Source of the DNA: Nocardia grenadensis NBRC 108939
Lineage (GTDB): Bacteria; Actinomycetota; Actinomycetes; Mycobacteriales; Mycobacteriaceae
NCBI RefSeq assembly: GCF_001613445.1
Contig: NZ_BDCJ01000019.1
Location: 1-64,000 of the forward strand
Direction of reading: 5' to 3'
DNA: 64,000 bases
Shown: positions 34,531 through 43,639 of the stretch, piece by piece
Numbering within the stretch: position 1 is the stretch's first letter
How the letters are laid out: each line of letters begins with the position of its first letter
Made by a program: the position numbers and the translations under genes
The notes under the pieces: generated by a model
What the model was told of the DNA's origin: nothing
The model's database searches: none
The model's input: only the letters and a program-made list of their open reading frames with translations

Positions 34531-35490
34531 TCACCACTGTGCGTCGAGCGGGCGGTGGGGGCCGGCGGCCGCCCACTCCCGGGTGAGACGCGCCAGCTTC
34601 GCGGGCGCGACCTGTACACGCAGCGCGGCGATTCCCGTGGGAGCCATTTCGAGGCACAGGACGCCGTAGATTCGTCCGCTGACCTCGATCACGATCGCGG
34701 GATCGCCGTTGAGCACGGCCGCGTAGAAGGTGAGGTCGCCGCCGACGAAGGTGCGTTTGGCGCCGGTCGGGCGGAACAGCGTGCGCAGATAGCGGGCCAC
34801 GGCGGCCGCACCCACCACCGGGCTCTTATGGGCCGGCACGGCGCCGCCACCGTCGGCCACGCTGACCACGTCACCGGTGAGCAGCCGGATCAGCGGCTCG
34901 GTATCGCCGCTGAGGGCGGCGGTGAGAAATTCGTCGGCGATCCGGCGCGCGGCCACCGCGTCGACCTCGATCCGGGACCGGCCGCCGAGATGCTGCGCGG
35001 CCCGGCGGTAGATCTGCTGGCAGTTCGATTCGGTGAGATCGAGGATCTCCGCGATCTCCCGGTGCGGATACCCGAACGCCTCGCGCAACACGTACACCGC
35101 GCGCTCGTTGGGGGTGAGCCGTTCCATCACGGTGAGCATCGCGAGCGAGACCGACTCGCGCTGCTCGGCGGTCTCGGCGGGACCGAGCATCGGACTCCCG
35201 GCCAGGACCGGCTCCGGGAGCCACTGCCCGACATAGGTCTCCCGGCGGGCCCGCGCCGAGGTGAGCTGGTTGATGCAGAGGTTGGTGAGCACCTTCGTCA
35301 ACCAGGCCTCGGGCGTCTCGATCAGCTCCCGGTCCACCGCGTGCCACCGCAGGAACGTTTCCTGGACCGCGTCCTCGGCATCGCCGGCCGACCCCAGCAG
35401 CCGGTAGGCGATCGCCTCCAGACGGCGTCGGGCCCCCTCGAAGAGATCGGCCTCGTGCGTGCTGAGCGACATCAGCCCATAGTCGGCCAT
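34531..35490 (-). CDS. ECF sigma factor, SigJ/ECF41-like with C-terminal NTF2 domain
   Basis: 319 residues. Sigma region 2 (LEAIAYRLLGSAGDAEDAVQ, ETFLRWHAVD), region 4 (LTPNERAVYVLREAFGYPHR, EIAEILDLTESNCQQIYRRA), then about 110 residues of SnoaL-like domain (FLTAALSGDTEPLIRLLTGD, VVGAAAVARYLRTLF). This fusion defines the SigJ/ECF41 group, where the C-terminal domain tunes activity and a classical anti-sigma factor is absent; none is seen here. Starts at 35490 (MADYGLMS) or 35472 (MSLSTHEA) are both possible. Confidence 0.9.
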   Translation of the reverse strand: MADYGLMSLSTHEADLFEGARRRLEAIAYRLLGSAGDAEDAVQETFLRWHAVDRELIETPEAWLTKVLTNLCINQLTSARARRETYVGQWLPEPVLAGSPMLGPAETAEQRESVSLAMLTVMERLTPNERAVYVLREAFGYPHREIAEILDLTESNCQQIYRRAAQHLGGRSRIEVDAVAARRIADEFLTAALSGDTEPLIRLLTGDVVSVADGGGAVPAHKSPVVGAAAVARYLRTLFRPTGAKRTFVGGDLTFYAAVLNGDPAIVIEVSGRIYGVLCLEMAPTGIAALRVQVAPAKLARLTREWAAAGPHRPLDAQW

Positions 35491-35580
35491 AGACGCAGCT
35501 CGCGTCCACCGCCGCGGATCCGGGCGCAGCACGGTGCCGAACCCGGGCGGTCCCGGGCGGGCGCCGCGGTGCACTGCGGA

Positions 35581-36366
35581 CTAGCCGCGGAGGCGGAGCA
35601 GAACCTGCTGGTGCAGCCGTCCGTTGGAGGCCACCGCGTCCCCGCCGTGCGGGCCGGCGCGACCGTCGAGGGCGGTGAAGGTGCCGCCGGCCTCGCGGAT
35701 CAGGATGTCCAGCGCGGCCAGATCCCACAGCGACACCTCGGGTTCGGCCGCGATATCCACCGCCCCCTCGGCGACCAAGCAGTAGCTGAAGAAGTCGCCG
35801 TAACCGCGGACCCGCCACACCTCGTCGGTGAGGTCGATGAACTGCTCGCGCAGACCGCGGTCCCGCCAGCCGGACAGGCTGGAGAACGCGAGGCTGGCCG
35901 CACCGAGATCGGCGACGGCGCTGACCGTGATGGGCTGCGGCGCACCGGGATGGAAACTCGACCACGCGCCCTGGCCTGCCGCGGCCCACCAGCGGCGGGC
36001 CAGCGCGGGCGCGCTCACCACACCGACCACCGGCACACCGTCCTCCAGCAGGGCGATGAGAGTGGCCCACACCGGGACGCCGCGCACGAAATTCTTGGTG
36101 CCGTCGATCGGATCGACGACCCATTGCCGGCCGGTGAACTCGGCCGTACCGCCGAATTCCTCGCCGAGCACCGCGTCCTCGGGGCGGCCGTGCCGCAGCA
36201 TCCGGCGGATCGCCTCCTCCACGGCCAGATCGGCATCCGATACCGGAGTGAGGTCCGGTTTGGCATCGACCTTCAGGTCCAGCGCGCGGAACCGTTCCCG
36301 GGTGATCGCGTCCGCTTCGTCGGCCAGCCGCAATGCGAGTTCGAGGTCAGAGGAGTGAGCAGCCAC
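35581..36366 (-). CDS. hisN: Inositol-monophosphatase-family phosphatase, HisN-like
   Basis: 261 residues. Metal-site motifs are complete: GEEFGG, the DPIDGTKNFVRGVPVW signature, and the C-terminal WDLAALDILIREAGG. Actinobacterial proteins of this length and type act as histidinol-phosphate phosphatases; inositol or FBP phosphatase activity is a possible alternative. The ATG at 36366 begins MAAHSSDLELALRLADEAD. It is on the same strand as the sigma factor gene (91 bp downstream of it) and the FMN reductase gene upstream. Confidence 0.88.
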   Translation of the reverse strand: MAAHSSDLELALRLADEADAITRERFRALDLKVDAKPDLTPVSDADLAVEEAIRRMLRHGRPEDAVLGEEFGGTAEFTGRQWVVDPIDGTKNFVRGVPVWATLIALLEDGVPVVGVVSAPALARRWWAAAGQGAWSSFHPGAPQPITVSAVADLGAASLAFSSLSGWRDRGLREQFIDLTDEVWRVRGYGDFFSYCLVAEGAVDIAAEPEVSLWDLAALDILIREAGGTFTALDGRAGPHGGDAVASNGRLHQQVLLRLRG

Positions 36367-36439
36367 ACCCGAACACTATCGAGTCGGTCCGGGCGCGGCC
36401 GCGCGCCGTGCCGTCCTCCGTCCGTGGGGCGGTCCGCCG

Positions 36440-37030
36440 TCAGGCCGCCACCGCGCGGGCCGCCACCAGTGCCTCCGCCCACCAGTGCAGCCGATCCAGC
36501 ATGACCTGGGCCGCGGCCTCCGGTTCCGCGGGTGCGAGCAATTGCCCGTCCTCCCCGAACAGCAGGTAGTAGCGGGGGAAGGAGACGTATTCGCGCACCG
36601 TGTGGGCGTCGAGTTCGTTGAACACCTGCCGGAGCTGTTCGATGGCCGGCAGTCCGCCGCTGGCCCCGCTGTAGCCGACGAACGCGATGGCCTTGCCCTG
36701 CCACTGGGTGAAATGCCAGTCGATGACGGCTTTCAGCGAGGCCGGGAAGCTGCGGTTGTAGTCGGGGGTGACGATGACGAACGCGTCGGCGGCCGCGAGC
36801 CGAGCGGTCAGGTCGAGCATTCCGGCGGGACGCTGCGGGTCGGGCTCGAGCGCCGGGGAAACGGCGGGTAGCGCCAAGGGGATTTCGGCGTCGGCCAGGT
36901 CGATCACGTCGATCTCGAACCGGTCGTGGCGGGCGGCCTGCGCGGTGATCCAGGAGGCGACGACCGGCCCGAAGCGGCCCTCGCGGACGCTGCCGATCAG
37001 CACCGCGAGACGTAGGGGCGTAGTGGACAT
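36440..37030 (-). CDS. NADPH-dependent FMN reductase
   Basis: 196 residues with a flavodoxin-like fold: LAVLIGSVREGRFGPVVASW binds the FMN phosphate and VTPDYNRSFPASLKAVIDW the isoalloxazine. Such enzymes reduce flavin, quinones or azo compounds. It is divergent from an XRE regulator (37171) across 140 bp, the classic arrangement of a redox enzyme with its own repressor or activator. Confidence 0.9.
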   Translation of the reverse strand: MSTTPLRLAVLIGSVREGRFGPVVASWITAQAARHDRFEIDVIDLADAEIPLALPAVSPALEPDPQRPAGMLDLTARLAAADAFVIVTPDYNRSFPASLKAVIDWHFTQWQGKAIAFVGYSGASGGLPAIEQLRQVFNELDAHTVREYVSFPRYYLLFGEDGQLLAPAEPEAAAQVMLDRLHWWAEALVAARAVAA

Positions 37031-37170
37031 GGTGTGCTCCGTTCTGCTCGGGCGGCCCGGCGGCCGCCGGAATCGAATCTGCCGTCCCGCGCGCCGCGGT
37101 GGGAGACCGCGCCGAGAGTGGTACTGCCACGGCCACCCTGAACGGCCGGCCCGCCGCTACCGTGGGCCTC

Positions 37171-38025
37171 GTGAGCGCGAACGAGATGGGCCTGTTCCTG
37201 CGCAGCAGGCGCGACGCGGTGACACCGGCCCAGGTGGGGCTGCCCACGGGCGCGCGCCGCCGGGCGCCCGGACTGCGCCGAGCCGAACTCGCCACGCTGG
37301 CGGGGGTCAGCGTCGAATACATCACCCGTCTCGAGCAGGGGCGGGACCGCAATCCCTCGCCCCAGGTCCTCGCCGCGCTGGCCGACGCGCTGGGACTCGC
37401 CTCCGCCGAACGGATCCACCTGTACCGCCTGACCAAGGCCGATACCGGGTTCAACTGCATGGGCCGGGCCCGGCCGGGTCGCGAGATCCGGCCGACGATC
37501 CGGGCCCTGCTCGATCAGCTCGACCCCGCGGCGGCGGTCGTGGTCAACCGGCTCACCGAGGTGCTGGCCTGCACCGAGGGCTACCGCAGGCTGATGGAAC
37601 CGACCGGGGCGCTGGACGGGGCGCACTGGTCCAATCTCGCTCATTTCACCTTCACCGATCCGCGGGCCCGCGCGGTCTACCCGGATTGGGATCATCTGGC
37701 CGACCACTTGGTCGCCACCCTCAAACAGGGTCCTTTCCGTGCCGATCCGGAGATCGCGGCGCTGGCCGACCAGCTCACCATCACCGCGGGTGCGGCGTTC
37801 ACCGACCGTCTCGCCACAGTGCCCAATCTGCCCGCCGCCACCGGCGTGACCCGGATGACTCATCCCACGGCCGGGACTCTCCGGCTGGCCTTCGAAACTC
37901 TGGACCTGTTCGCCGACGACGATCAGCAGCTGATCGTCCACCTGCCCGCCGACCCCGCGACGGCCACCGCGCTGGACCGCCTCGCCGGCCACCGCCCCGG
38001 CAACCTGCGGGCCGTCCCGAGCTGA
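37171..38025 (+). CDS. XRE regulator with MmyB-like ligand domain
   Basis: 284 residues. MGLFLRSRRDAVTPAQVGLP, GARRRAPGLRRAELATLAG and VSVEYITRLEQGRDRNPSPQ form the helix-turn-helix of the MmyB group. The C-terminal part (ADTGFNCMGRARPGREIRPT, NWT-like HWSNLAHFTFTDPRARAVYP) is the associated PAS-like domain thought to bind a fatty acid or similar ligand. The GTG at 37171 is chosen; an open frame upstream adds unrelated residues. Divergent partner: the FMN reductase gene. Confidence 0.88.
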   Translation: MSANEMGLFLRSRRDAVTPAQVGLPTGARRRAPGLRRAELATLAGVSVEYITRLEQGRDRNPSPQVLAALADALGLASAERIHLYRLTKADTGFNCMGRARPGREIRPTIRALLDQLDPAAAVVVNRLTEVLACTEGYRRLMEPTGALDGAHWSNLAHFTFTDPRARAVYPDWDHLADHLVATLKQGPFRADPEIAALADQLTITAGAAFTDRLATVPNLPAATGVTRMTHPTAGTLRLAFETLDLFADDDQQLIVHLPADPATATALDRLAGHRPGNLRAVPS

Positions 38026-38090
38026 CCGGCGGCGGTTTCCGCGGGCCGCGCGGTACACCGCGACGGACGCTCCTAGTAGCCTTGAACACC

Positions 38091-39212
38091 GTGCATCCAG
38101 ACGTGACCGCCGACCTCGCCGAACTCGACGCAACCCTCAAGACCGTCGAATCGGTCCTCGATATCGAGGAGCTGCGCCGCCGCATAGACGAACTGGAGCA
38201 CCAGGCCGCCGATCCCGAGCTCTGGAACGACCAGGATCACGCGCAGCGGGTCACCAGCGAGCTCTCGCACGCCCAGGGCGAACTGCGCCGAGTCGAGGAG
38301 TTACGGCAGCGGCTCGAGGATCTGCCGGTGCTCTACGAGCTGGCCGAGGAGGAAGAAGGCGAGGCGAAGACCAGCGCACTGGCCGACGCCGACGCCGAAC
38401 GGGCCGCGCTGCACACCGATGTGGAGGCGCTCGAGGTCCGCACCCTGCTGTCGGGCGAGTACGACAAACGTGACGCGCTGGTCAATATCCGTTCCGGCGC
38501 GGGCGGCGTGGACGCGGCCGACTGGGCCGAGATGCTGATGCGCATGTACATCCGCTGGGCCGACCGGCACAAGTACGCGGTCGAGGTCTACGACACCTCC
38601 TATGCCGAAGAAGCCGGTATCAAGAGCGCCACCTTCGCGGTGAAGACGCCGTACGCCTACGGCACCCTCTCGGTGGAGATGGGCACGCACCGGCTGGTCC
38701 GGATCAGCCCGTTCGACAACCAGGGCCGCCGCCAGACCTCCTTCGCGGAGGTCGAGGTGCTGCCGGTGGTGGAGACCACCGACCATATCGAGGTCCCGGA
38801 AACCGATATCCGGGTCGATGTGTACCGGTCCTCCGGACCCGGCGGCCAGAGCGTCAACACCACCGACTCGGCGGTCCGGATCACCCATATTCCCACCGGG
38901 ATCGTGGTGACCTGCCAGAACGAGAAATCCCAGCTGCAGAACAAGGTGTCGGCCATGCGGGTGCTGCAGGCCAAACTGCTGGAACGCAAACGACAGGAGG
39001 AGCGCGCCCAGATGGATGCGCTCAAGACCAACGAGGGCGCGTCCTGGGGCAACCAGATGCGGTCCTATGTGCTGCACCCGTACCAGATGGTCAAGGATCT
39101 GCGCACGAACTTCGAGGTCAACAATCCCTCGGCGGTACTCGACGGCGATATCGACGGATTCATCGAATCCGGGATCCGCTGGCGGATGAGTACAGTGCTG
39201 CAGGAGAGCTAG
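38091..39212 (+). CDS. prfB: Peptide chain release factor 2
   Basis: 373 residues. The stop-codon reading tripeptide SPF is in RISPFDNQGRRQTSFAEVEV and the catalytic GGQ in YRSSGPGGQSVNTTDSAVRI. It terminates translation at UGA and UAA. The gene is one continuous frame: the programmed +1 frameshift found in many bacterial prfB genes is absent. GTG at 38091 is chosen, with a TTG at 38082 as alternative. mscS-like, the 54-residue protein, ftsE and ftsX follow on the same strand. Confidence 0.97.
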   Translation: MHPDVTADLAELDATLKTVESVLDIEELRRRIDELEHQAADPELWNDQDHAQRVTSELSHAQGELRRVEELRQRLEDLPVLYELAEEEEGEAKTSALADADAERAALHTDVEALEVRTLLSGEYDKRDALVNIRSGAGGVDAADWAEMLMRMYIRWADRHKYAVEVYDTSYAEEAGIKSATFAVKTPYAYGTLSVEMGTHRLVRISPFDNQGRRQTSFAEVEVLPVVETTDHIEVPETDIRVDVYRSSGPGGQSVNTTDSAVRITHIPTGIVVTCQNEKSQLQNKVSAMRVLQAKLLERKRQEERAQMDALKTNEGASWGNQMRSYVLHPYQMVKDLRTNFEVNNPSAVLDGDIDGFIESGIRWRMSTVLQES

Positions 39213-39273
39213 CGGACCCGGATCCGGGACGTCGCAAGCCGTTTCGGTGATGCACGGGAGAGCAGGTGGTCTG

Positions 39274-40146
39274 ATGCATGCGGAGGGGGCGCTGTCGCTG
39301 GCCGCGCCGGCGTTGTCTTCGGAGGTCACCTCATGGCTGCGGTCGTCCGGCCTGGAGATCGTGCTGCTGATCCTCGGGGCGATGCTGTTCGCCCGCTTCG
39401 CCACCTACCTGCGCGACCGGGTCACCCAGAAGATCGATTCCGGGTTCCGCGGCGGCGACGCGCTGGTCCGCTCCGAGGAGGCCAAGCACCGGCACGCGCT
39501 GGCGCAGGTGCTCACCTGGGTGGTGCTCACCGTGGCCTACGTGCTCGTCGCCATGGAGGTCCTGGGGCGGATCGGATTCTCGATGTCGGGCCTGGTCGCA
39601 CCGGCGGCGGTCCTGGGTGCCGCGCTCGGTTTCGGCGCGCAGCGCATCGTGCAGGACATCCTGGCCGGGTTCTTCCTCATCACCGAACGGCAGTACGGGT
39701 TCGGCGATGTGGTGCGGATCGCGGTGACCGGTATCCAGGATCCGGCCGAGGGCACGGTCGAGGATGTGACGCTGCGGGTCACCAAATTGCGCAACCCGGA
39801 CGGTGAGGTGATCACCGTGCCGAACGGCCAGATCGTGAAAGTCACCAATCTGTCCAAGGATTGGGCCCGGGCCGCGATCGATGTACCGGTCTCGGCCAGT
39901 GCCGATATCATCCGGATCAACGAAGTGCTGCACGAAGTGGGCGGCGAGGCCTACCGGGACCCCCGCCTCGAACCGCTGCTGCTCGACGAGCCGACGGTGA
40001 TGGGCGTGGAGGACCTGACCGTGGACCAGATGAACATCCGGATGGTCGCCCGGACGCTGCCGGGTAAACAGTTCGAGGTGAGTCGCGAGCTACGGGTGCG
40101 CGTGGCCGCGGCCATGCGCCGGGAGGGCCTGCATGCGCGCCCGTAG
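39274..40146 (+). CDS. MscS-family mechanosensitive channel-like protein
   Basis: 290 residues. Three hydrophobic segments: GLEIVLLILGAMLFARFATY, HALAQVLTWVVLTVAYVLVA, and the pore helix region LVAPAAVLGAALGFGAQRIV with the Gly/Ala-packed pattern of MscS TM3. QDILAGFFLITERQYGFGDVV and TVEDVTLRVTKLRNPDGEVI begin the cytosolic beta domain. It would relieve osmotic pressure. The ATG at 39274 has AGGTGG upstream; earlier in-frame GTG and ATG exist. In M. tuberculosis a membrane protein of this kind also lies between prfB and ftsE. Confidence 0.88.
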   Translation: MHAEGALSLAAPALSSEVTSWLRSSGLEIVLLILGAMLFARFATYLRDRVTQKIDSGFRGGDALVRSEEAKHRHALAQVLTWVVLTVAYVLVAMEVLGRIGFSMSGLVAPAAVLGAALGFGAQRIVQDILAGFFLITERQYGFGDVVRIAVTGIQDPAEGTVEDVTLRVTKLRNPDGEVITVPNGQIVKVTNLSKDWARAAIDVPVSASADIIRINEVLHEVGGEAYRDPRLEPLLLDEPTVMGVEDLTVDQMNIRMVARTLPGKQFEVSRELRVRVAAAMRREGLHARP

Positions 40147-40297
40147 ATCCACGCTGATCCTGGCGTGCGGCTGGGTGGCGACCTTCGTGCTGTACCTGTT
40201 CGTCAAACCGGACCAGATCACGCCCGCGAAACCGGAGCCCGCCCCCGCCGTACCCGCCGTCCATCAGGTCCCTGTCCAGGTACTTCCGGCACGCTAG
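40133..40297 (+). CDS. 54-residue membrane protein between mscS-like and ftsE
   Basis: A short ATG-started frame that overlaps the mscS-like stop by 14 bp, with GGAGGG at 40121-40126. It encodes one membrane helix (LILACGWVATFVLYLFV) followed by a proline-rich tail (PAKPEPAPAVPAVHQVPVQV). M. tuberculosis has a proline-rich membrane protein in the equivalent place (Rv3103c), so this is probably a shortened counterpart. Function unknown; the position suggests a link to FtsEX. Confidence 0.6.
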   Translation: MRARRSTLILACGWVATFVLYLFVKPDQITPAKPEPAPAVPAVHQVPVQVLPAR

Positions 40298-40339
40298 CGG
40301 GTACGACACGGCCCGCGGGCCGCTTCGTTATCGAATGGT

Positions 40340-40345
40340 TACACT
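40340..40345 (+). promoter_or_regulatory. Candidate -10 box before ftsE
   Basis: TACACT lies 8 bp before the ftsE GTG in a locally AT-rich stretch, and no ribosome binding site is visible. This fits a leaderless ftsE transcript starting at or next to the GTG. Confidence 0.35.
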
Positions 40346-40353
40346 GACTCCTC

Positions 40354-41042
<689 letters not shown>

Positions 41043-41043
<1 letters not shown>

Positions 41044-41948
41044 TGCGGGCGGGATTCCTGTTCGGCGAGGTCTCCGAAGGACTGCGCCGCAATGTCACCA
41101 TGACCGTCGCCATGATCCTGACGACCGCGGTCTCGCTGACCATGCTGGGTGGCGGTCTGCTGGCGGTGCGGATCGCCGACAAGACCGAACAGTACTTCTT
41201 GGACCGACTCGAGGTACGGCTGTATCTCACCGAGGACGTCTCCGCGACCGATCCGGATTGTGTGAACGATCCGTGCCGGACGCTCATGGCCGATCTCGAG
41301 GCCGTCGACGGCGTGCAGAACGTGCAGTACCTCAACCGGGACGGCGCGGTCCGGGAGGCGAAAGAGAAAACTTTCAAGGACCAGCCGGAACTGGCCGAAT
41401 ACGTGAGCGAGACGCCACTGCCGGCCTCGCTGCGGGTCAAGATGACCGACGCGTCGCTGTACCCGACGATCTACGAGCAGTTCTACGAGCGGCCCGGCGT
41501 CGGTATGGTCCGCAACGACAAGGACATCGTGGACCGGCTGGTCAGCCTGTTCGACGGCCTGCGCAACGCGGCGTTCGGTATGGCGCTGCTGCAGGCGGTG
41601 GCGGCGCTGCTGCTGATCGCGAATATGGTGCAGATCGCGGCCTTCACCCGGCGTACGGAGGTGAGCATCATGCGCCTGGTGGGCGCCACCCGCTGGTACA
41701 CCCAGCTGCCGTTCCTCCTGGAGGCGGTGGCCGCCGCGCTGGCGGGCGGTCTGCTGGCCACGGCCGGCCTGTTCGTGGCCCGGCCACTGGTGATCGACCG
41801 GGCCCTGGGCGATCTGTTCGCCAGCAATGTGTTCCCGCAGATCACCTTCGACGACATCTTCACCACCGCGCTCATGGTGATGCCGGTCGGCGTGCTGTTC
41901 GCCGGTCTCACCGCCTACGCGACCCTGCGCTGGTACGTGCGGGAATAG
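41043..41948 (+). CDS. ftsX: Cell-division membrane protein FtsX
   Basis: 301 residues. Four membrane helices: the first near residue 22 (TMTVAMILTTAVSLTMLGGG), then an extracytoplasmic domain of about 130 residues, which in mycobacteria contacts RipC, then three helices (MALLQAVAALLLIANMV, AAALAGGLLATAGLFV, TTALMVMPVGVLFAGLTAY). TRRTEVSIMRLVGATRWYTQ is the FtsX-family cytoplasmic loop. Coupled to ftsE by a one-base overlap. Confidence 0.97.
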
Positions 41949-42007
41949 CCGGCCGGAGTCCGCGGTCCGGGTGACGACATCTCCCACCCGCGGTAACTCC
42001 GGTGACC

Positions 42008-42044
42008 GAGAACGCCCGCCCCGGATTCCGGGGCGGGCGTTCTC
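42008..42044 (+). terminator. Intrinsic terminator after ftsX
   Basis: GAGAACGCCCGCCCCGG pairs with CCGGGGCGGGCGTTCTC around a short loop, a perfect 17-bp arm, 60 bp after the ftsX stop. Followed by ggcttc rather than a T run. Confidence 0.85.
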
Positions 42045-42112
42045 GGCTTCATCACCTGCGCGTTCCCCGCGCGCGTCCGCGCACCAGGACGTACGGACCA
42101 CTCGACGCCTTT

Positions 42113-42149
42113 CTTACTCCGCAGTAAGATAGCCTTACTCCGCAGTAAG
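42113..42149. promoter_or_regulatory. Two identical tandem palindromic operators before the acyl-CoA dehydrogenases
   Basis: CTTACTCCGCAGTAAG occurs at 42113-42128 and again at 42134-42149. Each is a perfect 6+6 dyad (CTTACT/AGTAAG) around CCGC, and the 21-bp period places them on the same helix face. AAGATA runs at the right side of each could serve as -10 boxes. This is the architecture of a TetR-type repressor binding as two dimers. Confidence 0.75.
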
Positions 42150-42192
42150 ATACCTCGGGGTCCGACCCTCACCCCCGCGCGAGAAACAGGTG

Positions 42193-43599
42193 ATGATGAG
42201 CATTCGAGACAGCGCTACCGAGCGGCGGTCGCCGGGCGGCGTCCGCCAGGAGAACGGGGTGGGCCTGCACCAACCCAAACGGGACTGGATGGGCGCCGCC
42301 ATGCGGGTCATGTCGACCATCACCGGTTCGGAGCTGGCCGAGAAGTACAACCTGCGCAAGCCGATCGACCGGGTCACCTACCAGAGCACCAAAACCGGAT
42401 TCCGCACCCTCGGCGCGGCCACCCGTGCCTTCAACAAGGTCGCCGGAGGCGGGGCACCCAAACGGCTCCCGGACAACGAGTCGAAGACCAAGGACTATTT
42501 CGACCTCACCCCCACCGACGAACAGCAGATGATCGTCGAGACGGTACGTGAGTTCGCGGCCGAGATCCTGCGTCCGGCCGCGCACGACGCCGATGATGCC
42601 GCCGCCGCGCCGGCCGATCTGCTCGGCCGGGCCGCGGAACTGGGTATCACCCTCATCAATGTGCCCGAAGAGCTCGAGGGCGCGGCCACCGAACGCGGCG
42701 CGGTCACCAATGCGATGGTCGCCGAGGCGCTCGGGCACGGCGATATGGGTCTCGCGCTGCCGATGCTCGCACCGAGCGGTGTCGCGGTCGCGCTGTCCCA
42801 ATGGGGTACCGACGCTCAGCAGCAGACCTATCTGCCGGCCTTCACCGGTGAGAACGTCCCGCAGGCCTCCGTGGTCATCAGCGAACCGCGGGCCCTGTTC
42901 GACCCCTTCGCTCTGCAGACCAAGGCGGTCCGCTCCCCCAGCGGATACCGGCTGACCGGGGTGAAGAGCCTGGTTCCCGCGGCCGCCGACGCCGAGATCT
43001 TCATCGTGGGCGCCGAACTCGACGGCCGACCGGCCCTGTTCGTGGTCGAATCCGACGCCGAGGGCCTGTCGGTGGAAGCCGATCCGAGCATGGGTCTGCG
43101 CGCGGCCGGCCTGGGCCGGCTGGTCCTGGACAATGTGGCCCTCGCCGCCGACGCCGTCCTCGGCGAGGGCGATGCCGCGCAGCACGCGGCCGACTACCGC
43201 GACGCCGTCCAGCTCGCCCGCCTCGGCTGGGCTTCGCTGGCCACCGGCACCGGGCAGGCCGTACTGGACTACGTGATCCCCTACGTCAACGAGCGGGAAG
43301 CCTTCGGCGAACCGATCAGCCACCGCCAGGCGGTCGCGTTCATGGTCGCCGATATCGCCATCGAACTCGACGGTCTGCGCCTGGTCACGCTGCGTGGCGC
43401 CGCCCGCGCCGAACAGGGCCTCACCTTTGCCCGCGAAGCGGCGCTGGCCAAGAAGCTGGCGGCGGACAAGGGTATGCGCTTCGGACTGGACGGTGTCCAG
43501 TTGCTCGGCGGCCACGGCTTCACCAAGGAACACCCGGTCGAACGCTGGTACCGCGATCTGAGGGGTATCGCGGTCGCCGAGGGCGTGGTGTTGGTCTGA
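42193..43599 (+). CDS. Acyl-CoA dehydrogenase, FadE24-like
   Basis: 468 residues. A basic lead of about 110 residues (RDWMGAAMRVMSTITGSELA, EKYNLRKPIDRVTYQSTKTG) precedes the acyl-CoA dehydrogenase domain (FDLTPTDEQQMIVETVREFA to GVQLLGGHGFTKEHPVERWY). It ends at AVAEGVVLV, without the EGTxxIQ element that bears the catalytic glutamate in its neighbour. The long lead and its place directly before a second dehydrogenase match the mycobacterial fadE24-fadE23 pair. It probably forms a mixed complex with the next product. Start among GTG 42190, ATG 42193 and ATG 42196 is uncertain. Confidence 0.88.
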   Translation: MMSIRDSATERRSPGGVRQENGVGLHQPKRDWMGAAMRVMSTITGSELAEKYNLRKPIDRVTYQSTKTGFRTLGAATRAFNKVAGGGAPKRLPDNESKTKDYFDLTPTDEQQMIVETVREFAAEILRPAAHDADDAAAAPADLLGRAAELGITLINVPEELEGAATERGAVTNAMVAEALGHGDMGLALPMLAPSGVAVALSQWGTDAQQQTYLPAFTGENVPQASVVISEPRALFDPFALQTKAVRSPSGYRLTGVKSLVPAAADAEIFIVGAELDGRPALFVVESDAEGLSVEADPSMGLRAAGLGRLVLDNVALAADAVLGEGDAAQHAADYRDAVQLARLGWASLATGTGQAVLDYVIPYVNEREAFGEPISHRQAVAFMVADIAIELDGLRLVTLRGAARAEQGLTFAREAALAKKLAADKGMRFGLDGVQLLGGHGFTKEHPVERWYRDLRGIAVAEGVVLV

Positions 43600-43639
43600 G
43601 TTCCCGGCGCAGTCACAGCTCTTTTCCCAGGAGATCTCC

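Noticed and set aside
36768..38090. Long upstream extension of prfB
   Set aside because: It runs out of frame through a regulator gene on the same strand; RF2 homologues start near 38091.
38091..39212. Programmed frameshift in prfB
   Set aside because: The gene reads continuously from start through SPF and GGQ to the stop; no internal TGA needing a +1 shift.
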